A model generated the notes under the pieces. The model did not search any database and had not been told where the DNA came from. It saw only the letters and a list, made by a program, of their open reading frames with translations. From Alligator mississippiensis (lineage: Eukaryota; Chordata; Crocodylia; Alligatoridae), in NCBI RefSeq assembly GCF_030867095.1, contig NC_081825.1:51202501-51266500 (forward strand): a DNA stretch of 64,000 bases. Reading direction: 5' to 3'. Made by a program: the position numbers and the translations under genes. Position 1 is the first letter of the stretch; every line of letters begins with the position of its first letter. Of this stretch, positions 24,311 through 35,358 are shown one piece after another.

Positions 24311-24889
24311 AACTAAAATACCAATACAGCTAGGCATAGTACTAACTGGTATACCCAGATGCAGTCCTTTTACTATGAGTAATATCATTACAGTCATTGT
24401 ATCTGTTCTGTCTATCTTGGGTAATTATATGGTGACCATTACTAAAGTATTTGTCTGTCTTGCAATCTAATGTACTCTGTGCAGTGGGATAGGGCTGTGG
24501 TCTCCATTTTACATATGTAAGACATAGAGACAGCAGCAACTAGATCCTGTTTGGTCATGTAAATGCCTTGACAGGACTAAGGTGGAACGTAGGTCCCTAA
24601 ATTCCAAAAAGTGATTCAGACTGGCCCTGTACCACAAAACCCAGTAGGTGCCTAAGTTCAGGTGGTGCCTCCATTTTGGGCTGTAAAATTCCCTACACAC
24701 CTACAATTGGACCTGTGAGCATTCTAAAAAGTGTTCCAGTTTGATTGCCTAGAGATCAGTCTCCCACCTCAGTTCCTTTGCTATCCAGAATGCAGTGTTG
24801 TTAAGACCCCAGAAGGACCCAATATATTAGGTATGCTCAGAGCATGCCTAACTCACACCAAGCATTGAGTTCAGCTTAAAAAGCTGAAA

Positions 24890-25300
24890 AAGCAATAGCC
24901 TAGCAGTAATAATACTAATGCAGGAGACCTGGGTTCCAGGACCATCTGAGCCTGAGAGGATTCAAATGCACATTGCGCACTCACCAGGAGAGTGCCCTGA
25001 CCATGCAGGCTATAGAAAACTTTGGGTGAAGTCACTTTTTACTCCTTTTGCAGCTGGGCCACCGAGCAGAAAATAATTCAAGAGGTGTGGAGCCAGAAAG
25101 AGAACAAGCAAGAAGGACCCTGGCTGTGTCACCCATCTGTTAGAGCACACCCCTGAAAAGGGAAGACATCTCCTGTTTCTGAGTTTGCTTAACTAGTTTA
25201 CATTATTTAGTTAAAAACATAAATAAACTTGGGAACAGAACCTAGGTTTTCCCATTCAGAGCTGAGGGCCTCAAACCCCAGGCTACAGACATGGGGTCCT
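24890..25300. repeat. Possible ancient interspersed repeat
   Basis: Phrases such as GGAGACCTGGGTTCCAG, GAGTGCCCTGACCATGCAGG and GGAACAGAACCTAGG resemble a common amniote repeat with a tRNA-like text (GAACCCAGGTCTCC...GAGTGCCCTAACCAC). The similarity is from memory and the boundaries are approximate. Confidence 0.35.
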
Positions 25301-26225
25301 ATTTATTTGTTCTCTTTCAGTCCCCATGGCTTCCATTCTTGTTGGCTCAATGGCCCAGTTTCTGCAGGAGGGATGAAGATTGCTCCCATCCAGCCTGTTC
25401 TATGGCCAGGTAGATGTTCTACTCCAGAGAAGTAGAAGAGTATATTTGACTCTTCTTCAGGCTAAGAAGGGTTTATAATCCAGGTGTCCCATTTCTTGGG
25501 CTAGTGCTCTTATAATTATTCTATTATACAGAAGTTGTATACACTCCTTCTCTTTGTTCTCCTGACTTACATGCATGTTCTGTGGCAAACCTTTCTGCAC
25601 CTGTGAGACTGGAGTTTTAGGTGAAGTTCAGTTGTTTCCCAGAACTTATCTGGATCATAACGGGTTTAGGCAGAAATTAGATACCTTGGTGGCTTTGTGC
25701 CACTTGAGAGCATACACAGCAGCCCAAATCCAGCTGCCAAGGAATCTTTTTAGGCCAAATTAGAGATACCTAGTGAATCTAGGTACCCCAAACCTGTTCA
25801 ACTGCTGAGTGGTATTGATTTGGAATGCTTTTTGTGACTTAAGACATTTTGAATTCTGCCCTAGTCCTTTGTTGGCAGGTACAATGTTGATCAGGATCTG
25901 GCCATAAGTAATTTTCCCAATGTCACATTGTGCATAGTGCAAAACAGTGTATATAGGACAGGGTGCATCTTTAGTGTAGCTGTTGCTATACCTTTTGTGT
26001 AATGGTCAGGGGTAGCTAACACTGAATATAATATAAAGAAATTGAAAATAAAATTGTGTGCAGTATAAAGATAATGGAAGGTCTGCAGTAGGCTTATAGA
26101 TATTAATATTAGGAGGCAAATGAATGAACGATTCCCCAATCATTGTGTTTCTGCTACCTCTGGCAAGTTCTCTTACCCTCTTCTGCAGCTGTTTTTTACT
26201 ATGCTATGTTTGGCGTGTTCTGCTC

Positions 26226-26325
26226 AGACCTGAAGAAGATGCATTCAAAAGTTCATCTAACTCTTTCCAAACTACACAGCTTGTCCAATTAAAGATATCA
26301 CCCTAAGAAATCCTTGCTTCTTGCA
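26226..26325 (+). repeat. Copy of the same interspersed repeat as at 1104-1190
   Basis: It follows the order of 1104-1190: GCATTCAAAAG, CATCTAACTCTTTCCAAAC, TACACAG, TTGTCCAATTAAAGATATCA, CCTAAGAAATCCTTGC. It is somewhat diverged, and is preceded by CAGACCTGAAGAAGA, which I recall as part of this vertebrate repeat. Confidence 0.65.
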
Positions 26326-28267
26326 TGATTCCCCCAGGTAATTTCAAAGTAGCTAATTTTACTTTCTGAGCACGGGGGGGGGGAAACAGAATCATTTTCT
26401 CTCAGTAAAGTTAGAGGTAAAAGGAGCTGAGAATGGAAAGATCTCAGACAGTGGTTATGGGAAGAAAATTCTCAGTCTGATCTCACAGCTTTTATGATGT
26501 CAGTAGCCGTATGCAAGAAACTATATGGTTCTTCTCTGTGTTGTAGTAATAAACAGGCAACTCCTTCAGGATTGCAAGATCAAGCCCAATGCTTTTATTA
26601 AGGAAACTGTTAAAAGAAAAATGAAAACTTGTGTGTAAGTCAGGTGACATCTTACATCAGTGACCAAAAAATTTGGGTAATCTTATATTTTGTAACTCAA
26701 CATAAACCGTGAGTTACTCTCATTAAAGTCTTTATTTTTATCTTCTTTTTTTTGTTTTTGGTCAATTCATTTTCAATGCAAAATACAGTTCTCCTCTTCA
26801 GACCCATCAATATTTTCCACAACAAAGACCTGGTTTCTGGCAACCCCATATATTATGACTCATAGTGAATTTGAAAAAAAGGAGAAGCAATGTATTTTTG
26901 ATTCGTGTTCATGTTAACAGCATTTTCTCACAGCCACATGTTCCTCTCCACTGCACAACATGAAGAGGGAGGAAAACAATAGCAACAGACCCCAAGAAAG
27001 AAGGCAGAATTAAGGGAGAGAGACAAGAATTATGCTGCATGGTTTTCCTATTACTCTGAAGCTTATAGATGTCCCTCTCTGCGGCTGGGGTTCTATTTGG
27101 GAGGTGATAGGACAGAAATAAAGCAACTCATGGGCTGAATGTTGTATGCAGCTTGCAGACCCTAAGAGACTTCTCAATGTTCCATCCAAAAATGAGACAG
27201 GAAGAAGAAGAATAATCTCCAAATCCTTCTAGGCTGAGACTGTTTTAGGAAGCACAGCAAACTAGTGGGAGGTAGGGGATAGGAATAAAAATATATTAAG
27301 TAGTTATTTAATTCCAAGCATTGTTTTTTTCAGACAGCTCAGTTGATTTGAAAGTTGTTTATGAAATATTTTGCAGATGGATGTGCTGTTTCTTCCAATA
27401 TGCAAACTGTATACCAGATGGTCTTCACATCTGGATTAGCCTATAGTACAAAGCAAGAAAAATAGCTGAATTTCTAAGCAACTGTTCTAAAAATGATGGA
27501 AAGTACCTCAGAACTTGAAATCAGTGGAAGCTGAGTACAGTACTTATTATCTCCATTTCTGACATGCCATTGAGTTCTGGGGGAAATGTAAGATTTTTTA
27601 GTGTGTTGTAATTGAAAGAGTCTGCCTTCCCCCTTATAAAGTACTAATAATCTTTACAAATCTTGCAGCCTGGAATGGCATACACTGCTCTTGGGAAGAA
27701 TCAGCCTGGCTTAGTAGCTATGAAAAATAGCAGTTTTTGTTTTTAACTTAAATCACACAAAAGCTCTAAGCTAATGCAACAACATGTTGGAGTGGGTTCA
27801 TAAGAGCCACTAATCAACCATCTGTCACCACAGTGAAAGCAAGGTTGGGCTGATGTCCCTTCTGGAGTCATTTCCCTTCTAGATCCTGTTAAATCATCCC
27901 TTCCAGAGGGAGGGAAATGTATAATATGCTCTAAAGTGACCTGGAAAGGATAACCTCTGAGCCCATCACAGAGTTCTTGTCCTCCCCACCTTTTTCCCAC
28001 TGTACAACAATATGTTATACTAAACTGCTGTCTGTTGACTAAGGGTGCCTACTGACATTTAGGCAGCCTGTCAGGGAGGTGCTCTATCTCATGGCACTAT
28101 ATACAAAGTACCATGAGTTAGAGTGCCATTGAACCCAATAGGCATTCAGTTGGAGGGCTCAAGCTTGCCTACACTAGCCCTGGCCTGCAGGCAAGGACAC
28201 TCCAGTAGCCTCTCAGGAGGCTGTCGAACCGCCCCTCTCCCCAGCCCCATGTCCCCTAGCCCAGTTC

Positions 28268-28858
28268 CAGCTACAGCAAAGCTGAGCCGGCAGCTGTGTG
28301 CTGCCCCTGTTAAGAGGCTTGGGTGGGGGCTAGGGGAAAGGAGCCCCACTGGCTTTGCAGACCCTCCCCAGCCATCCCGGGTCAGGCCTTGCTCCCTTTC
28401 TCCACCCCTGTCTCAAGCCTTTTGACAGCAGCAGTGCACAGCTGCTGGTTTGGAGCTGCCAGCTCAGCTTTGCTATGTCTAGAGCAGGGGGAGCAGGGAG
28501 GTGTTGGAAGAGAGCCCACTTGCCACATGAGCCCGGCCCAGCTCCCCTCAGTGCCCCAGCTGGGGGGGGGGGGGGTGCCATGAGGCAAGGGGGCTCTGTT
28601 CAACCCTGCCGCCTCTCCCCAGGTCAGCTGTGGCAAAGCCAAGCTAGTAGCTGCGTGCTGCTACTGTCAAGAGGCTTCGGCAGGGGCATGGGGGAAGGGA
28701 GTCCCCACCACCTCGTAGGTGCCCCCCAGGTACCCTGGCTGGGGTATTGGGGGGAGCCAGGTTGGGCCCACAAGGCAAGGGGCTCTGTTCCCCCAGTGCC
28801 CCACCCAAGCCAATTTGACAGCTGCAATACATAGCTGCCAGCTTGGCTTTGCAGCAGC
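28268..28858. repeat. Array of alternating inverted repeat units, GC-rich
   Basis: A unit of about 55-60 bp (CAAAGC..AGC, GCAGCTG, GTGCTGC, then AAGAGGCTT) occurs in plus direction near 28275-28330 and 28632-28685. Its reverse complement occurs near 28410-28475 and 28805-28858, so orientation alternates with a spacing of about 130-220 bp. The flanks (28150-28990) share the same GC-rich character, and a 14-base G run lies between units (28562-28575). Overlapping ORFs on both strands are composition artefacts. It may be a decayed foldback transposon or a local inverted duplication. Confidence 0.65.
28562..28575 (+). repeat. Homopolymer run of 14 G
   Basis: Fourteen consecutive G bases inside the alternating inverted array. 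Confidence 0.85.
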
Positions 28859-28990
28859 CAGAGTTGCGGGAGCAGAGGGGGGGCAGGGGGGGAGCAGAGG
28901 AGGAGGGAACGGAGCCCCCTTGCCTCATTGCCCTGGGCTGGCTTCCCCCAAGACCCCAGCAGGGGTACCTTCCCCCACCCCTCTTTCCCT

Positions 28991-30020
28991 ATCCCTCCCC
29001 ACTCTGCATAGGGAGGAGGCTGTGTCTTCTCTGTGACAGCTCCACAAAGGCACATGGGATGTGGGCAGAATTGTCCTCACTTAATCCTCACAAGGAACCT
29101 GAACAGAAGTTCCCTAAGGCACTCTGTTCTACAGCGCCTTCAACTAATAGCTGATTTAATGAGGGTTAATTTTTTGCACAATGAGATATTTTAAAAGCAC
29201 TTTGCTGCTGTGAATGTGTGTTATATCATGGCTGTAGAGCACTTTCAAAGGCCTCATCGTGTGAAAAATGTAACTTGTGTAAGTGCCCGTAGTGCAGTTT
29301 TTAAGAACAGAGCCTTTGCCACTTAGTATTGCTTCCTTCTTCCTGGTTACTGGAGTGGATTGTCCTTCACATATATTCCTGTTTTGTGGAGCTTATCTCG
29401 GCAGCTTTAGTCTTTTCTACATGGGAGAGATTTTTTTTCCAGTATATGTTTAGACTTTTTGGCACCAGCTGCCTTGCATCTTTTTTTTTGTTGCATCTTA
29501 TTTCACTATAATCAGTCCTTTTTTGGAATCACTATCTATTTTTGAAAGAATTATACAGACACAAGGTTCCTGTGGACATATCTTCATTCTGAACTAACTC
29601 TTTCACTTCAGAGAGTCATTCCACATCTATCACACAGTGCATTGCTTCACATCTGATTTGTCCAGTGTGGTATCTGTTTGCTTTCCATTGCTCCAGGGGC
29701 AACTTGGCTAGTGCGAGTCAGGAACTAATTTGTCAAAATTTAAAAGTTATATGAAAAACATCTTGGTTTCAACAAGCTTTTGTCAGAACACAGGCAGAGT
29801 TCTGAAAGGAATTGGTCTGATTTACTGGCAGATTGATGAGGAACTCGGGAATTCATGGTCTCCAAATCAGGTGCAGGGAGCAATTTGGATTGCCACGGAT
29901 CTGGGACCAACACTTTTGGAGTCCACCTCCCTGCCATGGAGCCAGGAGTAAAAAAAACCCGTTAAGATCCCTAGCTCTCGCTGGGGCTAAGCTTTTAGTT
30001 GTGCTGTAGGGAGTCTGGAA
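28991..30020. other. Intergenic stretch, nothing recognised
   Basis: No gene or defined repeat was recognised. The minus-strand ORF of 124 codons near 29853-30227 matches no protein I know and partly overlaps the inverted arm at 30021. Confidence 0.45.
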
Positions 30021-31456
30021 GCAAAGAGGATCCCAGCTTAAACTGGAGTTCATACTGAGGATGATGGGACTTCCATGTCTGGGCCCTGGCACTCCTCTAT
30101 AATGAACTTCATGGAGATTTCCAGGAAGTGGTCTTCCACATCTAATGTTCTGCAGCAACTGCCAGTCATTCCCGATTTTACTGCTGCTCTCTCCTGTCCC
30201 AGAAGTAGGCCTAGAAGTGGCATTCATGTGCCAGTGACAATGCGATTCACAAAGATATTAGTTTATGCTATTTAAAACAAATCAGCATGCATTTGAATGG
30301 TTTCAGTACTCTTTTAGGTTAAATATATACCTGTATAATTATAGCAGGAAAAAAATGTTCTGCTGAAAATCTTTTCTGTGGATACAAGGCCTAAGGATGG
30401 AGGCACATGACCAAGTTACCACACATGAGATGCTGCTTACTATCCTAGGTGCACACACTCTTACGTTATGGTAAATTAAAGCTAACCAGCAATAAACTTA
30501 TACCTCTTTCACTGAGGTGCTACTGAGGCTTATCTTACATTTACTATGGAGGAAGTGGGTGCACATGGGCAGTAATTGTGGAACTGATGCATAATAAAAC
30601 CCTACTCTCTTTGACCTCAAAGTATTTAGATCATGTACCTATAATCTAAAACACTGTCTTGATGGGCAAAAAGGGCATGTTTTCCACTCATGTTAGCTCA
30701 TATTAACATAATAGACCACATTTTCTTGCATGTAGCACATGTTAGTTTCCCAAAAAGCAGCTTCTGGAGATTTCAGAGTGCATTATATGGGAGAAGCTGT
30801 AGTAAGAGCAGTTTATGCCAGTTACTGACAAAAATGCAAGTAGAATCTGTGTGTGACTCACAGGGCGGGTACAGACATTTGGTGGGGTTAGACCACATTA
30901 ATAATGGCCACCTGATCTAACTTAGTTCACCCACATGCAGACCTTACACTGAGATCCCTAATTAGGTCAATCTAAGTGTGAGCTGTGCAGAAGTTCCAGG
31001 AATGTTAGATCAGTCAAAAAATGGCCAACCCAATCTAATTTAACTGTACCTCGGAGGTGCACTAAGTTAGATTGGGCACAGTTAGACTGATCTAACTGAA
31101 CTTCTGTACATATTCTGAGCACAGCCCCCTTTTCCTACTCCACCCCCTGCCCCTGCCACTGGACTATTTTTAGCCCTCTGTCCCTCCCTCTATCCCCACT
31201 CAGACAGTCTCTCCCCTCCATTGACCAGCCAGCTGCCCTGAGCCCATCAAACTCCCCAATCCCACAAGCTGCTCCCAGTGTGTTTTACTGGCATTTGCTA
31301 GTCCTGGGAGCCAATTGAAGTAAGTTGGGATGGGGGGAGGGGCAGGATCAGGGGGTTGGTTCACTGGGGGGTTGTTTGTCTGGGGGTGGGAGGATCCGAC
31401 AAGGAAGTCCCATCATCCTCAGTATGAACTCCGGTTTAAGCTGGGATCCTTTTTGC
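30021..31456. repeat. Pair of 54-bp inverted arms 1.3 kb apart
   Basis: Arm 30021-30074 and arm 31403-31456 are reverse complements. The inner 48 bp (starting AGGATCCCAGCTTAAAC, ending GATGATGGGACTTCC) differ at one position, and the outer 6 bp at one more. Similarity ends sharply at the inner side. No target duplication was seen outside. They could be the ends of a 1.4-kb DNA element or two separate inserted copies of one short repeat. Confidence 0.7.
30861..31126. mobile_element. Possible short DNA transposon with internal inverted words
   Basis: The left side GGGCGGGTACAGACATT and the right side GAACTTCTGTACATATTC (inverted GTACAGAAGTT) form weak terminal repeats. Inside, AGATCAGTC...CCCAATCTA is matched by the inverted TAGATTGGG...GACTGATCT. 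Boundaries are approximate. Confidence 0.45.
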
Positions 31457-31810
31457 CAAAATAGGGGATTTTCCTTTCACATAAGGAAATAAACAACTGT
31501 AATTGTTTAGTTAGGAAATTGGCTGGTCCGAAAGGATTAAATCACAGCTCTTGTGTATACCAAGCCAAAGACACAAGCTAACGTTGGAAATGATTCTGAC
31601 TGACCAACTTGTACTTATGGTACAATATAGTCAGTTAACTGGTTTCAAATCTGAGACCTTGTCTACCTGGGAGAGTTTTATCAGTTATCTATCTAATATA
31701 GAGTATAGACAGCTGAGCAAGTTAGCATGAGGTGCACTAAGGTGTGGACTTACTAGCATTGTCTGTACCACATCAGTGCAGGTCCTTGGGGAGAATGGGA
31801 CTGAGGATGT

Positions 31811-34240
31811 TCATAGATTCATAGATTCATAGATGCTAGGGTTGGAAGGGACCTCAATAGATCATCGAGTCCGACCCCCTGCATAAGCAGGAAAGAGTGC
31901 TGGGTCTAGATGACCCCAGCTAGATACTCATCTAACCTCCTCTTGAAGACCCCCAGGGTAGGGGAGAGCACCACCTCCCTTGGGAGCCCATTCCAGACCT
32001 TGGCCACTCGAACTGTGAAGAAGTTCTTCCTAATGTCCAATCTAAATCTGCTCTCTGCTAGCTTGTGGCCATTATTTCTTGTAACCCCCGGGGGCGCCTT
32101 GGTGAATAAATCCTCACCAATTCCCTTCTGTGCCCCCGTGATGAACTTATAGGCAGCCACAAGGTCGCCTCTCAACCTTCTCTTGCGGAGGCTGAAAAGG
32201 TCCAGTTTCTCTAGTCTCTCCTCGTAGGGCTTGGTCTGTAGGCCCTTGACCATATGAGTTGCCCTTCTCTGGACCCTCTCCAGGTTATCCGCATCCTTCT
32301 TGAAGTGTGGCGCCCAGAATTGCACGCAGTACTCCAACTGCGGTCTGACCAGTGCCCGATAGAGGGGAAGTATCACCTCCTTGGACCTATTCGTCATGCA
32401 TCTGCTGATGCACGATAAAGTGCCATTGGCTTTTCTGATGGCTTTGTCACACTGCCGACTCATGTTCATCTTGGAGTCCACTAGGACTCCAAGATCCCTT
32501 TCTACTTCCGTGCCACCCAGCAGGTCATTCCCTAGGCAGTAGGTGTGCTTGACATTTTTCCTCCCTAGGTGCAGCACTTTGCATTTCTCCTTGTTGAATT
32601 GCATTCTGTTGTTTTCTGCCCACTTGTCTAACCTGTCCAGGTCTGCTTGTAGATGTTCCCTGCCCTCCGGCATGTCCACTTCCCCCCATAGCTTTGTGTC
32701 ATCTGCAAACTTGGACAGAGTACATTTCACTCCCTCGTCCAAGTCACTGATGAAGACATTAAAGAGTATCAGTCCAAGGACCGAGCCCTGCGGGACCCCA
32801 CTGCCCACACCCTTCCAGGTCGAAACCGACCCATCTACCACGACTCTCTGGGTGCGACCCTCCAGCCAATTCACCACCCACCAGACTGTGTAGTCATCCA
32901 AGTCACAGCCTCTTAACTTGTTCACCAGTATGGGGTGGGATACCGTATCGAAGGCCTTCCTGAAGTCTAAGTATATGACATCCACCCCTCCTCCTGTGTC
33001 CAGGCGTTTCGTAACCTGGTCATAAAAAGAGACTAGATTGGTCAGGCACGATCTGCCTGCCACGAACCCATGCTGGTTTCCCCTCAGCATAATTTGTCCT
33101 GCTGGGCTCTCACAAATGTAAGCCTTGATAATTTTTTCAAAGACTTCGCCAAGGATGGAGGTGAGACTGACTGGCCTATAGTTGCCCGGGACCTCCTTCC
33201 TCCCCTTCTTGAAAATGGGGACCACATTGGCCCTTTTCCAGTCCTCCAGGACTTGGCCTGTGCGCCACGAGCGTTCGAATATTCCCGCCAGTGGCTCTGC
33301 AATGATGTCGGCCAGTGCCTTCAGCACCCTCGGATGGAGTTCATCCGGGCCTGCTGACTTAAAGGCATCCAGTTCTTCCAAGTGACTCTGCACCATCTCA
33401 GGGTCTACGCAAGGAAGTCTGGCACCTTGCTGCTGCCTCTCTACAACCCCAGTGAGAGACTTGTCGTGCCCCTCACTTAGGAACACTGAGGCAAAGAACT
33501 CGTTGAAGAGTTCAGCCTTGTCCCCCCTGCCCGTCACCAATTGTTTCTGCCCATTTAGCAGGGGTCCTGTTCCTCCCTGGGCCTTCCTTTTACTCCCTAT
33601 ATATCTAAAAAACAATTTTTTGTTGTCTTTTACTTGGGATGCCATCCTCAGCTCCATGGTAGCTTTGGCCCATCTAACTGCCTCCCTACAAGCACGAGCA
33701 GAGGAGGTATATTCGTCTTTGGTGATCTCTCCCTGTTTCCACTTTTTATGTGCTCCCCTTTTGGCCCTTAGGCTGCCCTGGATTTCTCTGGTCAGCCAGG
33801 GAAGCCTCCTGGCCCCGTTCCCTCTTTTACCTCGCACAGGGATCGTCTTGCTTTGTGCCCGAAGGATCGTTTCCTTAAGGCACAGCCACCCTTGGGCTCT
33901 CATCACTTCAAAACTCCTACTCTGCAGTGCATCCTTGACTAATCGCCTGAGTGCATTGAGATCAGCTTTCCTAAAGTCTAGCACTCTCACCCTACTAATT
34001 ACCTTACCCACTTGACGTCTTATGGTGAATTCTATTATTAGGTGATCACTGTCTCCCAGATGGCTACTGATCTGTAGGTCCCCTACCATGTCATCTCTCG
34101 TTGCCAATACCAGATCCAGTATGGCATTCCCCCTAGTGGGACCGTGTACCTCCTGTGTCAGGTGGAGGTCCTGTACACGGGTTAGAAACCTGCATGAGCG
34201 GTGGGACTTTGCTGTTCTTCCCATCCTAGTCTGCACTCCA
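31811..34240 (-). mobile_element. Young, 5'-truncated CR1 retrotransposon
   Basis: On the minus strand this carries an uninterrupted ORF2 part, a 3' UTR of about 70-95 bp (31811-31905), and a terminus of three 8-bp repeats (ATCTATGA, 31811-31834). Such a tail is typical of CR1. The left end of the protein homology (near 34200) lies inside the endonuclease, so the insertion lacks the 5' UTR, ORF1 and most of the endonuclease. Few mutations, a long open frame and an intact catalytic box point to a recent insertion. Confidence 0.93.
31906..34236 (-). CDS. CR1 ORF2 (end of endonuclease, reverse transcriptase), truncated but open
   Basis: The frame stays open for 776 codons. The nominal first codon is GTG and not a true start, because the 5' part of the gene is missing. 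Residues about 20-70 are the end of the APE-type endonuclease and finish in the GDSDH motif (61-65). Residues about 330-590 are the reverse transcriptase: ANVVPIFKKGRK (336-347), GNYRPVSLTSILGE (351-364), YLDFRKAFDTVSH with the first catalytic Asp (422-434), SGVPQGSVLG (479-488) and FADDTKLWGEV with the catalytic Asp pair (510-520). The C-terminal part after 590 ends ...YLAGVI. Such proteins nick target DNA and prime reverse transcription there. Without a start, promoter or full endonuclease this copy should be immobile. Identification is certain; expression is unlikely. Confidence 0.92.
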   Translation of the reverse strand: MQTRMGRTAKSHRSCRFLTRVQDLHLTQEVHGPTRGNAILDLVLATRDDMVGDLQISSHLGDSDHLIIEFTIRRQVGKVISRVRVLDFRKADLNALRRLVKDALQSRSFEVMRAQGWLCLKETILRAQSKTIPVRGKRGNGARRLPWLTREIQGSLRAKRGAHKKWKQGEITKDEYTSSARACREAVRWAKATMELRMASQVKDNKKLFFRYIGSKRKAQGGTGPLLNGQKQLVTGRGDKAELFNEFFASVFLSEGHDKSLTGVVERQQQGARLPCVDPEMVQSHLEELDAFKSAGPDELHPRVLKALADIIAEPLAGIFERSWRTGQVLEDWKRANVVPIFKKGRKEVPGNYRPVSLTSILGEVFEKIIKAYICESPAGQIMLRGNQHGFVAGRSCLTNLVSFYDQVTKRLDTGGGVDVIYLDFRKAFDTVSHPILVNKLRGCDLDDYTVWWVVNWLEGRTQRVVVDGSVSTWKGVGSGVPQGSVLGLILFNVFISDLDEGVKCTLSKFADDTKLWGEVDMPEGREHLQADLDRLDKWAENNRMQFNKEKCKVLHLGRKNVKHTYCLGNDLLGGTEVERDLGVLVDSKMNMSRQCDKAIRKANGTLSCISRCMTNRSKEVILPLYRALVRPQLEYCVQFWAPHFKKDADNLERVQRRATHMVKGLQTKPYEERLEKLDLFSLRKRRLRGDLVAAYKFITGAQKGIGEDLFTKAPPGVTRNNGHKLAESRFRLDIRKNFFTVRVAKVWNGLPREVVLSPTLGVFKRRLDEYLAGVI

Positions 34241-34605
34241 GAACTGGAAGATCAGATCACTTATGCGGCTGCTCCAGATTCATCCCTAAAGCCCATTCTC
34301 AGACCAGCCAGAGACTGAGGACTCAAGAACACTGTCTGGGGATGACTCTAGAGCCACCTTGCTAGTGAAGTTCCACCTCTGGACTGTATCAACAGAGCTA
34401 GGTGGGAGGGGTGTACTCAAGCCCATCCTTCCCAGAAACTACAGTTACACCATATCAGTTGCTCTCTGGAAATTGCCTGTGTGTATACTCTTCCCCTGTG
34501 GTAAATACAAAATAACATACCTGCTTTTCACTGAAGAGTCAGCTTCCTCTCATTTTCTATGGAGTGAGACTGTACACATAAGCATTTATTGCAAAGTAGC
34601 TGACA
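34241..34605. other. Short intergenic stretch, nothing recognised
   Basis: Plain sequence between the CR1 copy and a foldback element; no ORF or repeat recognised. Confidence 0.5.
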
Positions 34606-34896
34606 CACTGGGCGCACCTATATGAGGTGCTACTGTGCAGCAGCTTGTTGTGACTGCACGGTAGTGTTAGCGGGCACTAAACATGTGGCAACAATATTGC
34701 GCAGTAGTAACGAACTACTGTGCAGTAGCTCATTGTGACTGCACAGTAGCCTCTGAAAAAACCCATGTGGTGATGGTACTACATAGTAACGCTGGTTATT
34801 GTGCAGTCATTTAGTACGTGCATGAGCTCATCCAAATACTAAATGACTGCACAGTAACAACTGCGCAGTCTGCCACTCATGTAGACACGGCCACTG
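34606..34896. mobile_element. Foldback DNA element with CACTGGGCGC-type ends (291 bp)
   Basis: The left end CACTGGGCGCACCTATATGA and inverted right end CAGTGGCCGTGTCTACATGA are imperfect terminal repeats. Inside, 34795-34816 and 34837-34858 form a 22-bp hairpin with one mismatch (GCAGTCATTTAGTA core). CTGTGCAGTAG-type words recur on both strands. A relative with the same internal hairpin design lies at 62192-62422. No target duplication found. Confidence 0.65.
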
Positions 34897-35037
34897 GAAA
34901 TTTAAACCCTACTTTACTTAATGGTAAGTTGCTTGTGTGCTCATTCTCATGTTTATACAAGTGCAGTCCCTCCTTTGTGGACATAACTGGTTCTGGTAAA
35001 GAGTGATTCATCTTAAACCCTATCCCAGTGTCTATGC

Positions 35038-35358
35038 CAGTGGTTCTTAACCTTTTTAGACTCAAGGCACTCCTCACTGAACTTGAAGCACCATTTGGAA
35101 AATGCCATCTCTTAACTTCCACTTGTTTTTTTTTACTACAGAGAAATAATAGAATGATTCTTCTGTTGCAAAGAACTCAGAAGGATCACAACAAGTCAGA
35201 ATGGTTTTGACACTATGGATTCCTATTTGAAATTTTTGGCTTTATCTTGTGAATTGTGTGTAAGTGTGCACACATAATAGTGCTAATATCGTGCATCACC
35301 CTTAAAAGGATCTCGGTGCACCAGAAGGTGCCGTGGCACCCTGGTTGAGAATTACTTG
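35038..35358. mobile_element. hAT-like non-autonomous DNA transposon (321 bp)
   Basis: The left end CAGTGGTTCTTAACCTTTTT and the inverted right end CAAGTAATTCTCAACCAGGG match the hAT-type end CAGTGGTTCTCAACC. Flanking 8-mers do not match, so the target duplication has decayed or the ends are off by a base or two. No transposase. Confidence 0.7.

Larger units (their letters stand above)
24311..28149. other. Intergenic stretch with old repeat fragments
   Basis: No coding exon or RNA gene was recognised. It holds a possible ancient repeat (24890-25300) and a copy of the foldback-unit repeat (26226-26325). The rest is ordinary A+T-rich sequence. Confidence 0.5.

Noticed and set aside
28123..29154. 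Many ORFs of 80-160 codons on both strands
   Set aside because: Composition artefacts of the GC-rich inverted array; no start context or domain.
33452..34015. 187-codon plus-strand ORF
   Set aside because: It is antisense to the open CR1 ORF2 and has no recognisable domain.
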